Shown piece after piece: positions 17,809 through 27,319 of a stretch of 64,000 nt of DNA (the first letter of the stretch is position 1; every line of letters begins with the position of its first letter). A program made the position numbers and the translations under genes. The notes under the pieces were generated by a model, which had not been told where the DNA came from, searched no databases, and saw only the letters and a list, made by a program, of their open reading frames with translations. Source of the DNA: Lampropedia puyangensis (lineage in GTDB: Bacteria > Pseudomonadota > Gammaproteobacteria > Burkholderiales > Burkholderiaceae_C); NCBI RefSeq assembly GCF_004833285.1, contig NZ_STFG01000002.1:1-64000 (forward strand). Reading direction: 5' to 3'.

Positions 17809-19368
17809 ATGCAGGCACAGAATAAGCAAGCAGTCTCGAACTCCCTTGAGTGCGATGTGTTGGTGGTTGGGGGCGGTATCAATGGTGCCGGTATTGCGCG
17901 CGATGCAGCAGGTCGCGGCCTATCCGTTGTGCTGTGTGAGCAACATGACTTGGCTGCCCACACGTCATCGTCCTCCAGCAAGCTGATTCATGGTGGGCTT
18001 CGCTATTTAGAGCATTACGAATTTGGCTTGGTGCGCAAGGCATTGATTGAGCGTGAAGTATTGCTGCGCAGTGCGCCCCACATCATGTGGCCATTGCGTT
18101 TTGTGATGCCGCACGATCGTGGCCAGCGTCCGGCATGGTTGATTCGTTTGGGGATGTTTCTCTACGACCATTTGGCGCGGCGAGAGCTGCTGCCCGGATC
18201 GCATGGATTGAACCTGCGCAAGCATGTCTCGGGTGGTCCACTCAAGTCCGAATTCACCCGTGGTTTCGTGTACTCGGATGGATGGGTTGACGATGCCCGG
18301 TTGGTCGTACTCAATGCGATGGATGCTGCCGAACGTGGTGCGCAGATTTATACCCGTACACGGTGCGACTCAGTCACACGAGAGAATGGATATTGGGATG
18401 CTTCTTTGATGCACGAGAATGGCCGCGCTTTACAAGTGCGTGCGCGTGCCGTGGTCAACGCGGCAGGCCCGTGGGTGGCGCAGTTTTTGGGCCAAGTTGG
18501 CCATGTTCGCTCTAGCAAAGCAGTGCGTTTGGTCAAGGGAAGTCATATCGTCGTCAAGCGGCTTTTTGAACACGACCATGCTTATATTTTTCAGAGTCCT
18601 GATGGCAGAATCGTCTTTGCGATTCCCTACGAGAAAGATTTCACTCTGATTGGTACCACTGACGTTGAGTACCAAGGTGCTACAGAGCATGTAGCCATTT
18701 CTGATGCTGAGATCCGTTATCTGTGCGATTTGTCCAATCGCTATTTCAGCAAATTTATTACACCGACTGATGTGGTTTGGTCGTATGCGGGTGTGCGTCC
18801 ATTATTGGAAGATGCGGCCGCGGATGCTTCGGCTGTGACGCGGGACTACCAGTTGGACTTGAATGCTGATGGCGCCCCACTTCTATCTGTCTTTGGTGGA
18901 AAGATCACCACGTTTCGCAAGCTAGCGCAAGATGCGGTAGATGTGATTGCCCCCTTGTTGGGCAACGATCGAGGCGCCTGGACAGCAGGGGCCTGTCTGC
19001 CTGGTGGAGATCTGTTTGCGCCGTACCCTGAAAATCGCGCTGTACGTGAGTTTGATGGTTTCGTGCAGGGGCTGCAGCGGCAATACGACTGGTTGGCCCC
19101 GCAACTGTTGCACCGCTATGCGAGAGCGTATGGAAGCCGCACGCATAAGCTGTTGGATGGACGAAACAATCAGCAAGACATGGGTGAGGAAATTCTCGCA
19201 GGGCTCTATGCTGCGGAAGTGGACTACCTGTTGCGCAATGAATGGGCGACCTGCGCGGCAGATATCTTGTGGCGCCGCTCCAAACTTGGTCTGCACATGC
19301 CTAGTGGGAGTGAGGCGCTGCTTAATGCTTGGTTGGCCGAGCACCGCTTAAGCGCAACAACCCAGTGA
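17809..19368 (+). CDS. glpD: FAD-dependent glycerol-3-phosphate dehydrogenase
   Basis: GlpD oxidises sn-glycerol 3-phosphate to dihydroxyacetone phosphate at the inner face of the membrane, passing electrons to quinone. The 519-aa product starts with a Rossmann FAD motif, DVLVVGGGINGAGIARDAAG (about residues 15-34). It contains SSSSSKLIHGGLRYLEHYEF, VNAAGPWV, the IGTTDVEY segment and the GGKITTFRKLA motif before the C-terminal helical domain. Length is close to E. coli GlpD (501 aa). It is the last gene of the PhnDCEE operon, 19 bases after the second permease. No glycerol kinase or facilitator gene is nearby, so its substrate probably arrives already phosphorylated through this importer. Confidence 0.9.
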   Translation: MQAQNKQAVSNSLECDVLVVGGGINGAGIARDAAGRGLSVVLCEQHDLAAHTSSSSSKLIHGGLRYLEHYEFGLVRKALIEREVLLRSAPHIMWPLRFVMPHDRGQRPAWLIRLGMFLYDHLARRELLPGSHGLNLRKHVSGGPLKSEFTRGFVYSDGWVDDARLVVLNAMDAAERGAQIYTRTRCDSVTRENGYWDASLMHENGRALQVRARAVVNAAGPWVAQFLGQVGHVRSSKAVRLVKGSHIVVKRLFEHDHAYIFQSPDGRIVFAIPYEKDFTLIGTTDVEYQGATEHVAISDAEIRYLCDLSNRYFSKFITPTDVVWSYAGVRPLLEDAAADASAVTRDYQLDLNADGAPLLSVFGGKITTFRKLAQDAVDVIAPLLGNDRGAWTAGACLPGGDLFAPYPENRAVREFDGFVQGLQRQYDWLAPQLLHRYARAYGSRTHKLLDGRNNQQDMGEEILAGLYAAEVDYLLRNEWATCAADILWRRSKLGLHMPSGSEALLNAWLAEHRLSATTQ

Positions 19369-19407
19369 GAGTGTCGGTGAGCGATTGCAACCTGATACGG
19401 TAAGGAG

Positions 19408-19440
19408 TGCGCAATAGCCGCTGCGTTGGGCTATAGCGCA
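19408..19440. repeat. Hairpin between convergent glpD and uvrA
   Basis: TGCGCAATAGCC pairs with GGCTATAGCGCA (one mismatch in 12) across a 9-base loop. There is no T-run on either side, so it may be a weak or assisted terminator for the two convergent transcripts. Confidence 0.45.
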
Positions 19441-19447
19441 CATCTGT

Positions 19448-22400
19448 TCACGGCGGCGTGAGGTAGGTTTTGAGGTAATGCCCCGTGTGGCTGGCTGGGT
19501 CGGCTGCGATGGTTTCAGGCGTGCCCATAGCGACAACTTGCCCGCCTCCTTTGCCGCCTTCGGGGCCCATATCTATGACCCAGTCGGCCGTTTTGATGAC
19601 ATCCAGGTTGTGCTCAATGATGACAATCGTGTTGCCTGCATCTCGCAGTTGTTGCAACACCTTGATGAGCAAGGCGATGTCGGCAAAGTGCAAGCCGGTC
19701 GTGGGCTCATCCAGAATGTAGAGCGTGCGGCCGGTGTCGCGTTTGGAGAGTTCCAGCGCCAGCTTGACGCGTTGTGCTTCACCGCCGGATAGGGTGGTGG
19801 CACTTTGCCCAAGACGGATGTAGGACAGCCCGACGTCCATGAGCGTTTGCAGCTTGCGCGCAATACCGGGCACGTCTTGGAAGAAGCTCAAGGCATCCTC
19901 TACGGTCATCTCCAGGACGTCGGCAATGTTCTTGCCTTTCCAGAGTACTTCGAGTGTTTCTCGGTTGTAGCGCCGGCCATGGCATACGTCGCAAGGTACG
20001 TACACGTCGGGCAAAAAATGCATTTCCACTTTCACCACGCCATCGCCCTGGCACGCTTCGCAGCGCCCACCAGCGACGTTGAAGGAAAAGCGGCCTGGTC
20101 CATAGCCGCGCTCCTTGGCCATGTTGACTTCAGCGAGCAATTCGCGAATTGGCGTCATCAGGCCGGTGTAGGTGGCCGGGTTACTGCGTGGGGTGCGGCC
20201 AATCGGAGCTTGGTCGACATTGATGACTTTGTCGAATTGGTCGATGCCGTCGATGTCCTCATGCGCCTCAGGCTCGGTATGCGAGCGGTACAGGCGCTGC
20301 GCCACGGCAGCATACAAAGTGTCGTTGACCAGTGTGCTTTTGCCCGAGCCTGATACGCCTGTTACGCAGGTGAGCAGGCCGACCGGAAAGTCGACTGTGA
20401 CGTTACGCAGGTTGTTGCCGCGCGCGCCGACGATGGTGAGTTTTTGCAGGCCATCGCTAGAGTGTGTGGTGCGTGGCGCGCTGATTGTTGTGTTGGCGCT
20501 TGCCTTTGGCTTGCCCGCGCGTGGAAAACCGCTGGCAGCGGCTTGGGGGTCTTGGCTGGTGGTTGTGGTGCCTGTTTGCAGGGGAATCCAAGGAGTGCGG
20601 CGCGACGGCACTTCAATGCGCAAGCGTCCGCTAAGGTATTGCCCGGTGAGCGAGTCTGCATGGGCACAAATCGCGGCGTAATCGCCTTGTGCCACCACTT
20701 GACCACCATGCACGCCTGCACCGGGGCCCATGTCAATGATTTGGTCGGCCGCGCGCATCATGTCCTCATCGTGCTCCACCACAATCACGCTGTTGCCAAT
20801 ATTGCGTAAATGCTGCAGCGTGGCAATCAGGCGGTCATTGTCTCGTTGATGTAATCCAATACTGGGCTCATCGAGCACATACATGACGCCCGTTAAGCCG
20901 GAGCCAATCTGGCTGGCTAGGCGAATGCGCTGGGCCTCACCACCCGAGAGCGTGTCGGCGCTTCGGTCCAGACTCAAGTAGTTCAAACCCACGTCGTTGA
21001 GGAACCGCAGCCGTGTGGCAATCTCGCGTACCACTTTGGCAGCGATATCGGCTTTTGCGCCTTGTAATTGCAGTCCTTCAAACCATGCTTGGGCGTCAGC
21101 CAGGGTGTCGTGACTGACATGGTGGATCGGGCGTGCTTGTGCGCCATCGCCGATCATCACGTTAAGCGCTTCTCGCCGCAGGCGAGCGCCTTCGCACATG
21201 GGGCAGAGTTGGGTGGCCCGGTATTTGGCCAGTTCATCACGCACTACGTTTGATTCGGTTTCGCGGTAGCGCCGCTCGATATTAGGCACCACGCCTTCAA
21301 ATGGATGGGTGCGCACGACCGGTTTGCCTTTGTTTGGGCCACTTTCCATAACATAAGTGAACGCAATTTCTTCGTCACCCGAGCCGTAGAGAATGATGTG
21401 ACGTATGCGTTCGGGCAATTCTTCGAACGGAGTGTCTTCTGCGTTGAAGCTGTAATGGGCAGCCAGGCTTTGCAGTAGGCTGAAGAAGTAGCCGTTGCGT
21501 CTGTCCCAGCCCTTGATGGCACCTGAACCTAAGCTGAGCGTGGGAAATGCCACGATGCGGGCAGGATCAAACACCTCTTGCTGGCCTAAACCATCGCAAG
21601 CCGGGCAGGCCCCCATGGGGGCGTTGAAAGAGAATAAGCGTGGCTCCAGTTCGGGCAGGGTGTAGTCGCAGTGCGGGCAGGCGAATTTGGCGCTGTAGCC
21701 ATGTTCGATGTCGGTGTCCATCTCCAGTGCTATGACACGGCCACTGGCGTTGGTGCCGCCAATGGCCAAGGCGGCCTCAAAACTCTCGGCCAAGCGTTGG
21801 CGCATGTCAGGCCGCACTTTAAGGCGATCAACCACCACGTCAATATCGTGCCGCTCGTTCTTTTTCAGTTCGGGCAATTCATCTTCCATGACGATACGCC
21901 CATCCACCCGAAAACGCATGTAGCCACGCGCTTGCATGGCCTCAAACAGGTCGTTGAACTCACCTTTTTTACCGCGTGCAACGGGGGCCAGAATCATCAG
22001 CTTGGTTTCTTCCGGTAGCGCCAATACCGCGTCCACCATTTGACTGACCGTTTGTGAGGACAGCGGCACTTTGTGCTCTGGGCAGTAAGGTGTGCCTGCA
22101 CGGGCATAGAGCAAGCGCAGGTAGTCGTTGATTTCGGTGACGGTGCCTACGGTTGAGCGCGGATTGTGGCTGGTGGCCTTTTGTTCAATGCTGATCGCTG
22201 GCGATAGGCCTTCGATCAAGTCGACGTCGGGCTTGTCCAGGCGCCCCAGAAACTGCCGGGCATAGGCCGAGAGGCTTTCGACATAGCGGCGCTGGCCTTC
22301 AGCATACAAAGTGTCAAAAGCCAGAGAGGATTTGCCAGAACCAGACATGCCGGTAATGACCACCAATTGGTGGCGCGGCAAATCCAAATCGATGTTCTTG

Positions 22401-22567
22401 AGGTTGTGCGTGCGCGCACCTCGAATACTGATGACGCCACTGTCCAGGCGTTGCGGCAGGTAAGCGCCTGCTGTATCGGCAGATGCGTTCAATTGGGCAG
22501 CTGTGGCTTTGGTTGGGTCAGTCATCAAAAAGGCCATTGCCTTCGCTAGAGCAGCGCGGCTATTCAT
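19448..22567 (-). CDS. uvrA: UvrABC excinuclease subunit A
   Basis: UvrA is the damage-recognising ATPase of nucleotide excision repair; it loads UvrB on DNA. The product has the two ABC modules: Walker [10 protein letters not shown] near residue 73 and GVSGSGKST in the second half, with signatures [14 protein letters not shown] and [14 protein letters not shown]. Zinc modules CPHC...CPAC and CEAC...CDVC are present. At 1039 aa it is about 100 longer than E. coli UvrA (940). The extra length is a 40-residue N-terminal extension and a low-complexity linker rich in Thr, Ser, Pro and Ala between the halves (about residues 655-705). The first ATG (22567) lacks a clear ribosome site; an ATG 14 codons later is an alternative. 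No LexA box was found upstream. Confidence 0.95.
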   Translation of the reverse strand: MNSRAALAKAMAFLMTDPTKATAAQLNASADTAGAYLPQRLDSGVISIRGARTHNLKNIDLDLPRHQLVVITGMSGSGKSSLAFDTLYAEGQRRYVESLSAYARQFLGRLDKPDVDLIEGLSPAISIEQKATSHNPRSTVGTVTEINDYLRLLYARAGTPYCPEHKVPLSSQTVSQMVDAVLALPEETKLMILAPVARGKKGEFNDLFEAMQARGYMRFRVDGRIVMEDELPELKKNERHDIDVVVDRLKVRPDMRQRLAESFEAALAIGGTNASGRVIALEMDTDIEHGYSAKFACPHCDYTLPELEPRLFSFNAPMGACPACDGLGQQEVFDPARIVAFPTLSLGSGAIKGWDRRNGYFFSLLQSLAAHYSFNAEDTPFEELPERIRHIILYGSGDEEIAFTYVMESGPNKGKPVVRTHPFEGVVPNIERRYRETESNVVRDELAKYRATQLCPMCEGARLRREALNVMIGDGAQARPIHHVSHDTLADAQAWFEGLQLQGAKADIAAKVVREIATRLRFLNDVGLNYLSLDRSADTLSGGEAQRIRLASQIGSGLTGVMYVLDEPSIGLHQRDNDRLIATLQHLRNIGNSVIVVEHDEDMMRAADQIIDMGPGAGVHGGQVVAQGDYAAICAHADSLTGQYLSGRLRIEVPSRRTPWIPLQTGTTTTSQDPQAAASGFPRAGKPKASANTTISAPRTTHSSDGLQKLTIVGARGNNLRNVTVDFPVGLLTCVTGVSGSGKSTLVNDTLYAAVAQRLYRSHTEPEAHEDIDGIDQFDKVINVDQAPIGRTPRSNPATYTGLMTPIRELLAEVNMAKERGYGPGRFSFNVAGGRCEACQGDGVVKVEMHFLPDVYVPCDVCHGRRYNRETLEVLWKGKNIADVLEMTVEDALSFFQDVPGIARKLQTLMDVGLSYIRLGQSATTLSGGEAQRVKLALELSKRDTGRTLYILDEPTTGLHFADIALLIKVLQQLRDAGNTIVIIEHNLDVIKTADWVIDMGPEGGKGGGQVVAMGTPETIAADPASHTGHYLKTYLTPP

Positions 22568-22724
22568 AAAGAGTAAAGCAATTTCTAAGCCGTTTTGTAG
22601 GAACCTGTACGAAGGCGCATCGACAAAAAAGCAACCGGAAATGATACTGCCTCAAGCCTCCTTACGCAGCCAAGCCATGCATAAGGAGATGGCATTAGTG
22701 CGATTGGTGTGTTAAGTACCCATG

Positions 22725-22749
22725 AAAAAACCGCTCCGAAGAGCGGTTT
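22725..22749 (-). terminator. Rho-independent terminator of sucCD
   Basis: On the minus strand AACCGCTC-TTCG-GAGCGGTT is an 8-bp stem with a stable TTCG loop, followed by a run of six T residues. It lies about 50 bases beyond the sucD stop and ends the sucC-sucD transcript. Confidence 0.9.
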
Positions 22750-22799
22750 GGTTTGCTTCGCACGCTATGCGCAGTGCGATACAAAGTGGCTTATGCCGT

Positions 22800-23693
22800 T
22801 TACAGCAAGCCTTTGAGCAGACGGCCCATTTCAGATGGGTTGCGAGTCACGGTGAAGCCGCACTCTTCCATCACAGCCAGTTTCGCTTCTGCGGTGTCTT
22901 CGCCACCGGAGATCAAAGCACCAGCGTGGCCCATGCGTTTGCCTGCAGGAGCAGTCACACCAGCAATGAAGCCCACGATTGGCTTTTTCATGTTGTCTTT
23001 GCACCAACGAGCAGCTTCTGCCTCGTCTGGACCACCGATTTCACCGATCATGATCACGGCGTCGGTTTCTGGATCGTCGTTGAACGCCTTCATCACGTCG
23101 ATGTGCTTCAGGCCGTTGATCGGGTCACCACCGATACCGACGGCAGATGACTGGCCAATGCCCAGTTCAGTCAACTGTGCCACGGCTTCGTAAGTCAGCG
23201 TACCGGAGCGGGACACCACGCCAACGCGGCCTTTTTTGTGGATGTGGCCGGGCATGATGCCGATTTTGATCTCGTCTGGCGTGATCAAGCCGGGGCAGTT
23301 AGGGCCAAGCAACAAAGTCTTTTTGCCGCCAGCGGCTTCTTTTTGCTTCATGCGGTTACGCACTTCCAGCATATCGCGCACTGGGATGCCTTCTGTAATG
23401 CAGATGGCCAAGTCCAGATCGGCCTCGACAGCTTCCCAGATCGCAGCGGCGGCACCTGCTGGTGGCACGTAGATCACGGAAACAGTCGCGCCAGTTTCTT
23501 TGGCTGCGTCTTTGACTGTTGCGAAAATTGGCACGTCAAAAATCTTTTCGCCGGCTTTTTTCGGGTTCACGCCAGCAACGAAACAGTTCTTGCCGTTCGC
23601 GTATTCAATGCACTTCTCAGTGTGAAACTGGCCAGTTTTACCAGTAATACCTTGGGTGATGACTCGGGTGTCTTTGTTGATATAGATGGACAT
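22800..23693 (-). CDS. sucD: Succinate-CoA ligase, alpha subunit
   Basis: SucD forms, with SucC, the citric-acid-cycle enzyme that converts succinyl-CoA to succinate with nucleotide triphosphate formation. The 297-aa product begins [18 protein letters not shown]. It contains the CoA-binding Rossmann domain, the segment [10 protein letters not shown] and the phosphorylated His (H256) in [11 protein letters not shown]. It lies 9 bases after sucC in a typical two-gene operon. Length is slightly above E. coli SucD (289 aa). Confidence 0.97.
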   Translation of the reverse strand: MSIYINKDTRVITQGITGKTGQFHTEKCIEYANGKNCFVAGVNPKKAGEKIFDVPIFATVKDAAKETGATVSVIYVPPAGAAAAIWEAVEADLDLAICITEGIPVRDMLEVRNRMKQKEAAGGKKTLLLGPNCPGLITPDEIKIGIMPGHIHKKGRVGVVSRSGTLTYEAVAQLTELGIGQSSAVGIGGDPINGLKHIDVMKAFNDDPETDAVIMIGEIGGPDEAEAARWCKDNMKKPIVGFIAGVTAPAGKRMGHAGALISGGEDTAEAKLAVMEECGFTVTRNPSEMGRLLKGLL

Positions 23694-23702
23694 GGCAATT
23701 CC

Positions 23703-24866
23703 TTACTTCTTGAGGGCAGCCACCACTTTTTCAGCGGCTTCGGCCATGGTGTCTGCACTGATGATTGGCAGGCCAGAGTCTTTGAGCATTTGTTTGCCCA
23801 GCTCTTCGTTGGTGCCTTTCATGCGCACAACCAGTGGCACTTTCAAGTCCACTGCACGGCTGGCAGTGATCACGCCAGTGGCGATGGTGTCGCACTTCAT
23901 GATGCCACCGAAGATGTTGACCAAAATGGCTTCCACTTTCGGGTTTTGCAACATGATTTTGAAGGCTTCGGTGACTTTCTCTGGAGTCGCACCGCCGCCC
24001 ACGTCCAAGAAGTTGGCAGGCTCGCCGCCGAACAGCTTGATGGTGTCCATGGTGGCCATGGCCAAGCCAGCGCCGTTGACCAAGCAACCGATGTTGCCGT
24101 CCAGGCTGATGTAGGCCAGATCGAACTTGGAAGCCTCGACTTCAGCAGGATCTTCTTCGTCCAGGTCACGCAGTGCCACGATTTCTGGCAGACGGAACAG
24201 GGCGTTGGAGTCGAAGTTGAACTTGGCATCCAGCGCAATGATGTTGCCTTTGCTGTCGCGGTTCAGTGGGTTGATTTCCACCAGCGAAGCATCGGTGTCC
24301 ATGTAGCACTGGTAGAGTTTTTTAGCCACGTCAATGAATTGGGCTTCGGAATCGGCTGGCAGTTGGATGCCTTTGGCGATTTCTTTGGCTTGTTCGTCAG
24401 TCAGACCGACCAGTGGGTCAACAAACACTTTGACGATTTTTTCAGGCGTGCTGTGGGCCACTTCTTCAATGTCCATACCACCTTCGCTGGAAGCAATGAA
24501 CGCTACTTTTTGCGTTGCGCGGTCGGTCACTACGGAAATGTAGTATTCCTTCTGGATGTCGGCACCGTCTTCAATGTAGAGGCGACGTACTTTTTGGCCT
24601 TCAGGACCCGTTTGGTGTGTCACCAATTGCATGCCCAGAATTTGCTCAGCCAGTGTCTTGACGTCGTCAATTGACTTGGCCACCTTCACGCCACCGCCTT
24701 TGCCGCGGCCACCAGCGTGAATTTGTGCCTTGACCACCCACACGGGGCCGCCCAGCTTCTGTGCTGCTTCAACGGCTTCTTGCACGGTGAATGCAGGGAT
24801 TCCACGGGGCACAGGCACCCCAAACTTACGCAAGATTTCCTTGCCTTGGTACTCGTGAATCTTCAT
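23703..24866 (-). CDS. sucC: Succinate-CoA ligase, beta subunit
   Basis: The 387-aa product has the ATP-grasp domain opening [20 protein letters not shown], the [15 protein letters not shown] loop, and the C-terminal ligase domain with [16 protein letters not shown] and [10 protein letters not shown]. The ATG at 24866 gives the canonical start and E. coli-like length (388 aa); the 16-codon upstream extension has no similarity. It is the first gene of the sucCD operon. Unlike E. coli, the operon is not next to sucAB. Confidence 0.97.
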   Translation of the reverse strand: MKIHEYQGKEILRKFGVPVPRGIPAFTVQEAVEAAQKLGGPVWVVKAQIHAGGRGKGGGVKVAKSIDDVKTLAEQILGMQLVTHQTGPEGQKVRRLYIEDGADIQKEYYISVVTDRATQKVAFIASSEGGMDIEEVAHSTPEKIVKVFVDPLVGLTDEQAKEIAKGIQLPADSEAQFIDVAKKLYQCYMDTDASLVEINPLNRDSKGNIIALDAKFNFDSNALFRLPEIVALRDLDEEDPAEVEASKFDLAYISLDGNIGCLVNGAGLAMATMDTIKLFGGEPANFLDVGGGATPEKVTEAFKIMLQNPKVEAILVNIFGGIMKCDTIATGVITASRAVDLKVPLVVRMKGTNEELGKQMLKDSGLPIISADTMAEAAEKVVAALKK

Positions 24867-25204
24867 GAGGGATCTCTTTGGGAGGGGATGGATTGAAGAA
24901 ATGCTGCGTCTCAAACGTCAGCGTTGACCATGGGTTACGTCTGAGTCAATGGCTGTTGGCTATGGAATCAGGCCGCTCATGTATCATGCCCAGCTTGCGC
25001 ATCGCCAAGCGATGCACCCCTAGATGGCAAAGCCAAGCGGGCGCATTGTAACGTTCCCTTTGCTTGGTGTGCAATGCACAATTTGGTTGCAAGTCGTTGC
25101 ATTGGATGGATGTGGAGCAAACCGAGAGGTTTCTCCCAAGGCGTTGCGCGTGAAAATGTTGATTGGCCCCTGTGTGATCAGGGTAAACCACTATAGGAAG
25201 CCCC
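24867..25204. other. Control region between divergent sucC and argC
   Basis: No gene is supported in this 338-base gap. It must hold the promoters of sucCD (leftward) and argC (rightward). An AGGAAG ribosome site sits just before the argC ATG. No convincing operator, riboswitch or terminator was seen. Confidence 0.5.
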
Positions 25205-26140
25205 ATGGCAAAAGTCTTTATTGATGGCGAAGCAGGCACAACAGGACTGCAGATTCGCGAGCGTTTGGCGCAGATTTCTGCGATTGAGTTGGTCAGCATT
25301 GCTCCTGAGTTGCGCAAGGACCCTGCGGCTAAAAAGCAATTGATTGCTGGTGTGGATTTGGTGGTGCTGTGCCTGCATGACGATGCCGCCCGTGAAACGG
25401 TGGCCATGGTCGATGCGATCGAGCAAGAGAGTGGCAAAACCATTCGTGTGGTTGATGCATCCACGGCGCACCGGGTCGCTCCTGGTTGGGTGTATGGTTT
25501 TGCGGAATTGGCCCAAGGCCAGATGAGCAAAATCCAAGCCGCTTCCCGCGTGGCCAATCCAGGGTGCTATGCAACAGGTGCTATTGCCATGCTCCGGCCA
25601 TTGGTTGATGCAGGCCTGATTCCTGTGGATTTTCCGGTCAACTTGCCAGCGGTGAGTGGCTACTCGGGCGGTGGTCGCACCATGATTGAGGCCTACGAGG
25701 CAGGCCAGGCGCCAGCGTTTGAGTTGTACGCATTAGGGTTGGCGCACAAACACATTCCAGAAATCATGGCTTGCACAGGGTTGACTGCCCGCCCATTGTT
25801 TGTGCCATCAGTCGGTAATTTCCGCCAAGGGATGTTGGTGCAGTTGCCTTTGCAGTTGGACGCGCTCCCCGGTCGTCCCACGTCCGCAGATTTGCAACAG
25901 GTGCTGGCAGCGCACTATGCCCGTACCAATACACCTGAACAATTTGTCCAGGTCATCACGCCTGACGACAGTGGCAAACTGGAGCCACAAGCCCTCAACG
26001 ACACCAATAATCTGGAAATCCGGGTGTATGGCAATGAGACTTACCGCCATGCTGTGGTAGTGGCTCGCTTGGACAATTTGGGCAAGGGTGCAAGTGGCGC
26101 TGCCGTGCAAAACCTGAAATTGATGCTCAATCTGGCATAA
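25205..26140 (+). CDS. argC: N-acetyl-gamma-glutamyl-phosphate reductase (short, type 2 form)
   Basis: ArgC reduces N-acetyl-glutamyl phosphate to the semialdehyde with NADPH in arginine synthesis. The 311-aa product is the short type-2 form common in Proteobacteria such as Pseudomonas and Burkholderiales. It begins [16 protein letters not shown] (NADP-binding loop). The active-site Cys is C121 in [12 protein letters not shown], and HKHIPEI and [12 protein letters not shown] are conserved parts of the dimerisation/substrate domain. It stands alone; argH is about 30 kb away. Confidence 0.95.
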   Translation: MAKVFIDGEAGTTGLQIRERLAQISAIELVSIAPELRKDPAAKKQLIAGVDLVVLCLHDDAARETVAMVDAIEQESGKTIRVVDASTAHRVAPGWVYGFAELAQGQMSKIQAASRVANPGCYATGAIAMLRPLVDAGLIPVDFPVNLPAVSGYSGGGRTMIEAYEAGQAPAFELYALGLAHKHIPEIMACTGLTARPLFVPSVGNFRQGMLVQLPLQLDALPGRPTSADLQQVLAAHYARTNTPEQFVQVITPDDSGKLEPQALNDTNNLEIRVYGNETYRHAVVVARLDNLGKGASGAAVQNLKLMLNLA

Positions 26141-26219
26141 ACGCATTGATGGCCGCCGAGCGGGGCAAGCACCCCATGCGCAGAGGAGGCTATGCGTTTT
26201 TTTATAGAGTGGTAGGGCG

Positions 26220-26957
26220 ATGGATTTTTATTCCTATTTAGCGGCCTTTGGAACCAGTGCTTTGGTGGCACTGGCTACGCTGCTTCCGATTGCCAATCCA
26301 ACCAGCACTGCGCCCATTTTCTTGTCCCTGACCGAAGGGGCCTCAGAAAAAATGCGGCAAGAACTGGCACGCCGTGTGGCGCGCAATGTTTTTTTGCTGA
26401 TGGTGGGCGCTACGCTGCTGGGCTCTTTTTTGCTCGACGTTTTTGGTATCTCGCTGGACATCGTGCGTGCAGCGGGCGGGCTGATCGTGATCAATATTGG
26501 CTGGCGGCTGTTGACCACCAACAGTGCGGAGTCACCCAGAGCGGCCAAGATTGCGCAAAACTACACCCCTGAAATGGTGCGCTCACAGGCCTTCTTCCCA
26601 TTGTCTTTTCCGATTACCTGCGGGCCTGGCACGATTTCAGCAGCCATCACTGTTGGAGTGAGTTTGGCTTCTTCCTCGATCGCGCTGTCAGCCGTGCGTA
26701 CTGCTGGCGCTATTGTGGGCTTGGCCATCATCGCGCTGCTGATTTTCCTCAGTTACCGCTATGCCGAATACCTATTGCGTCTGCTGGGCGATACCGGAAC
26801 AGTCGTGTTCCTGCGTCTTTCGGCCTTTATTTTGCTGTGTTTGGGTATTCAAATTTTCTGGGATGGTGCAGGCAATTTGCTTGCTACTGCCATTCGCGAT
26901 GGTGTTGCCGCTTTGCCAGATTTGCCTGCTGTGGCTAAGCCGTCGGCCACTCCCTAG
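26220..26957 (+). CDS. MarC/UPF0056-family membrane protein
   Basis: The 245-aa inner-membrane protein has six hydrophobic segments. It contains family features: LLPIANPTSTAPIFLSLTEG in the first helix (LLPIANP core), GGLIVINIGWRLL and FFPLSFPITCGPGTISA. MarC proteins were once linked to multiple antibiotic resistance, but that role was not upheld and the function is unknown. It follows argC by about 80 bases and is ended by a clear terminator. Confidence 0.85.
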   Translation: MDFYSYLAAFGTSALVALATLLPIANPTSTAPIFLSLTEGASEKMRQELARRVARNVFLLMVGATLLGSFLLDVFGISLDIVRAAGGLIVINIGWRLLTTNSAESPRAAKIAQNYTPEMVRSQAFFPLSFPITCGPGTISAAITVGVSLASSSIALSAVRTAGAIVGLAIIALLIFLSYRYAEYLLRLLGDTGTVVFLRLSAFILLCLGIQIFWDGAGNLLATAIRDGVAALPDLPAVAKPSATP

Positions 26958-26983
26958 TGTTATTAATCTGTGTATATGTATAC

Positions 26984-27010
26984 AAAAGCCCCGAGTAGGG
27001 GCTTTTGTTT
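26984..27010. terminator. Bidirectional terminator between marC-type gene and rpmJ
   Basis: AAAAGCCCC-GAGTA-GGGGCTTTTGTTT forms a 9-bp stem with T-rich flanks on both strands. It can end the rightward marC-type transcript and the leftward zinc-block transcript that finishes with rpmJ. Confidence 0.85.
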
Positions 27011-27035
27011 TGCGGAGTCATGTGGTTTCTTTGTG

Positions 27036-27179
27036 TCAGCGCTTTTTCTTGGCTCCTCCTTGGCGGGCTTTGAAGCGTGGGTTGGATTTGCAGATGACAT
27101 AAATGCGTCCACGGCGGCGCACGACCTGACAGTCGCGGCTGCGGTTTTTGGCTTCTTTGAGGGAGGACAGAACTTGCAT
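27036..27179 (-). CDS. rpmJ: 50S ribosomal protein L36, zinc-free (C-minus, YkgO-type) paralogue
   Basis: The 47-aa basic protein begins [20 protein letters not shown] and contains [20 protein letters not shown], the signature of the second L36 type. The zinc-ribbon pattern C-x2-C...C-x4-H of ordinary L36 is missing: only two isolated Cys are present. Family knowledge: C-minus L36 paralogues replace zinc-binding L36 when zinc is scarce and are often Zur-controlled. The ATG at 27179 fits the family; the frame stays open to a TTG at 27236 without support. A GGAGG-rich stretch overlaps the N-terminal codons. The gene lies 140 bases after the ZnuD-like receptor on the same strand, with a terminator after it. 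Confidence 0.93.
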   Translation of the reverse strand: MQVLSSLKEAKNRSRDCQVVRRRGRIYVICKSNPRFKARQGGAKKKR

Positions 27180-27319
27180 GAGAGGCTTCCTTTGCGTAAA
27201 GAGTGCGGAGCATTGAAAAGCGCTTGGCTGGCGCAAAAAGCTGGCAGCGCGAGGGGCGGATTTCTGCCGTCGCGCCAGCCGAAGCAGGGCGCGTGCAGAG
27301 ACCGTTCAGGGGGATTGGC

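Noticed and set aside
14246-19368. Phosphonate catabolism by C-P lyase
   Set aside because: No phnG-M, phnX, phnW or ptxD gene is present; the only enzyme in the operon is GlpD.
22568-22724. LexA (SOS) box before uvrA
   Set aside because: No CTGT-N8-ACAG sequence was found upstream of the start.
23238-24674. A 478-codon rightward frame opposite sucD and sucC
   Set aside because: It crosses two well-identified genes on the other strand and shows no motif, so it is a shadow.
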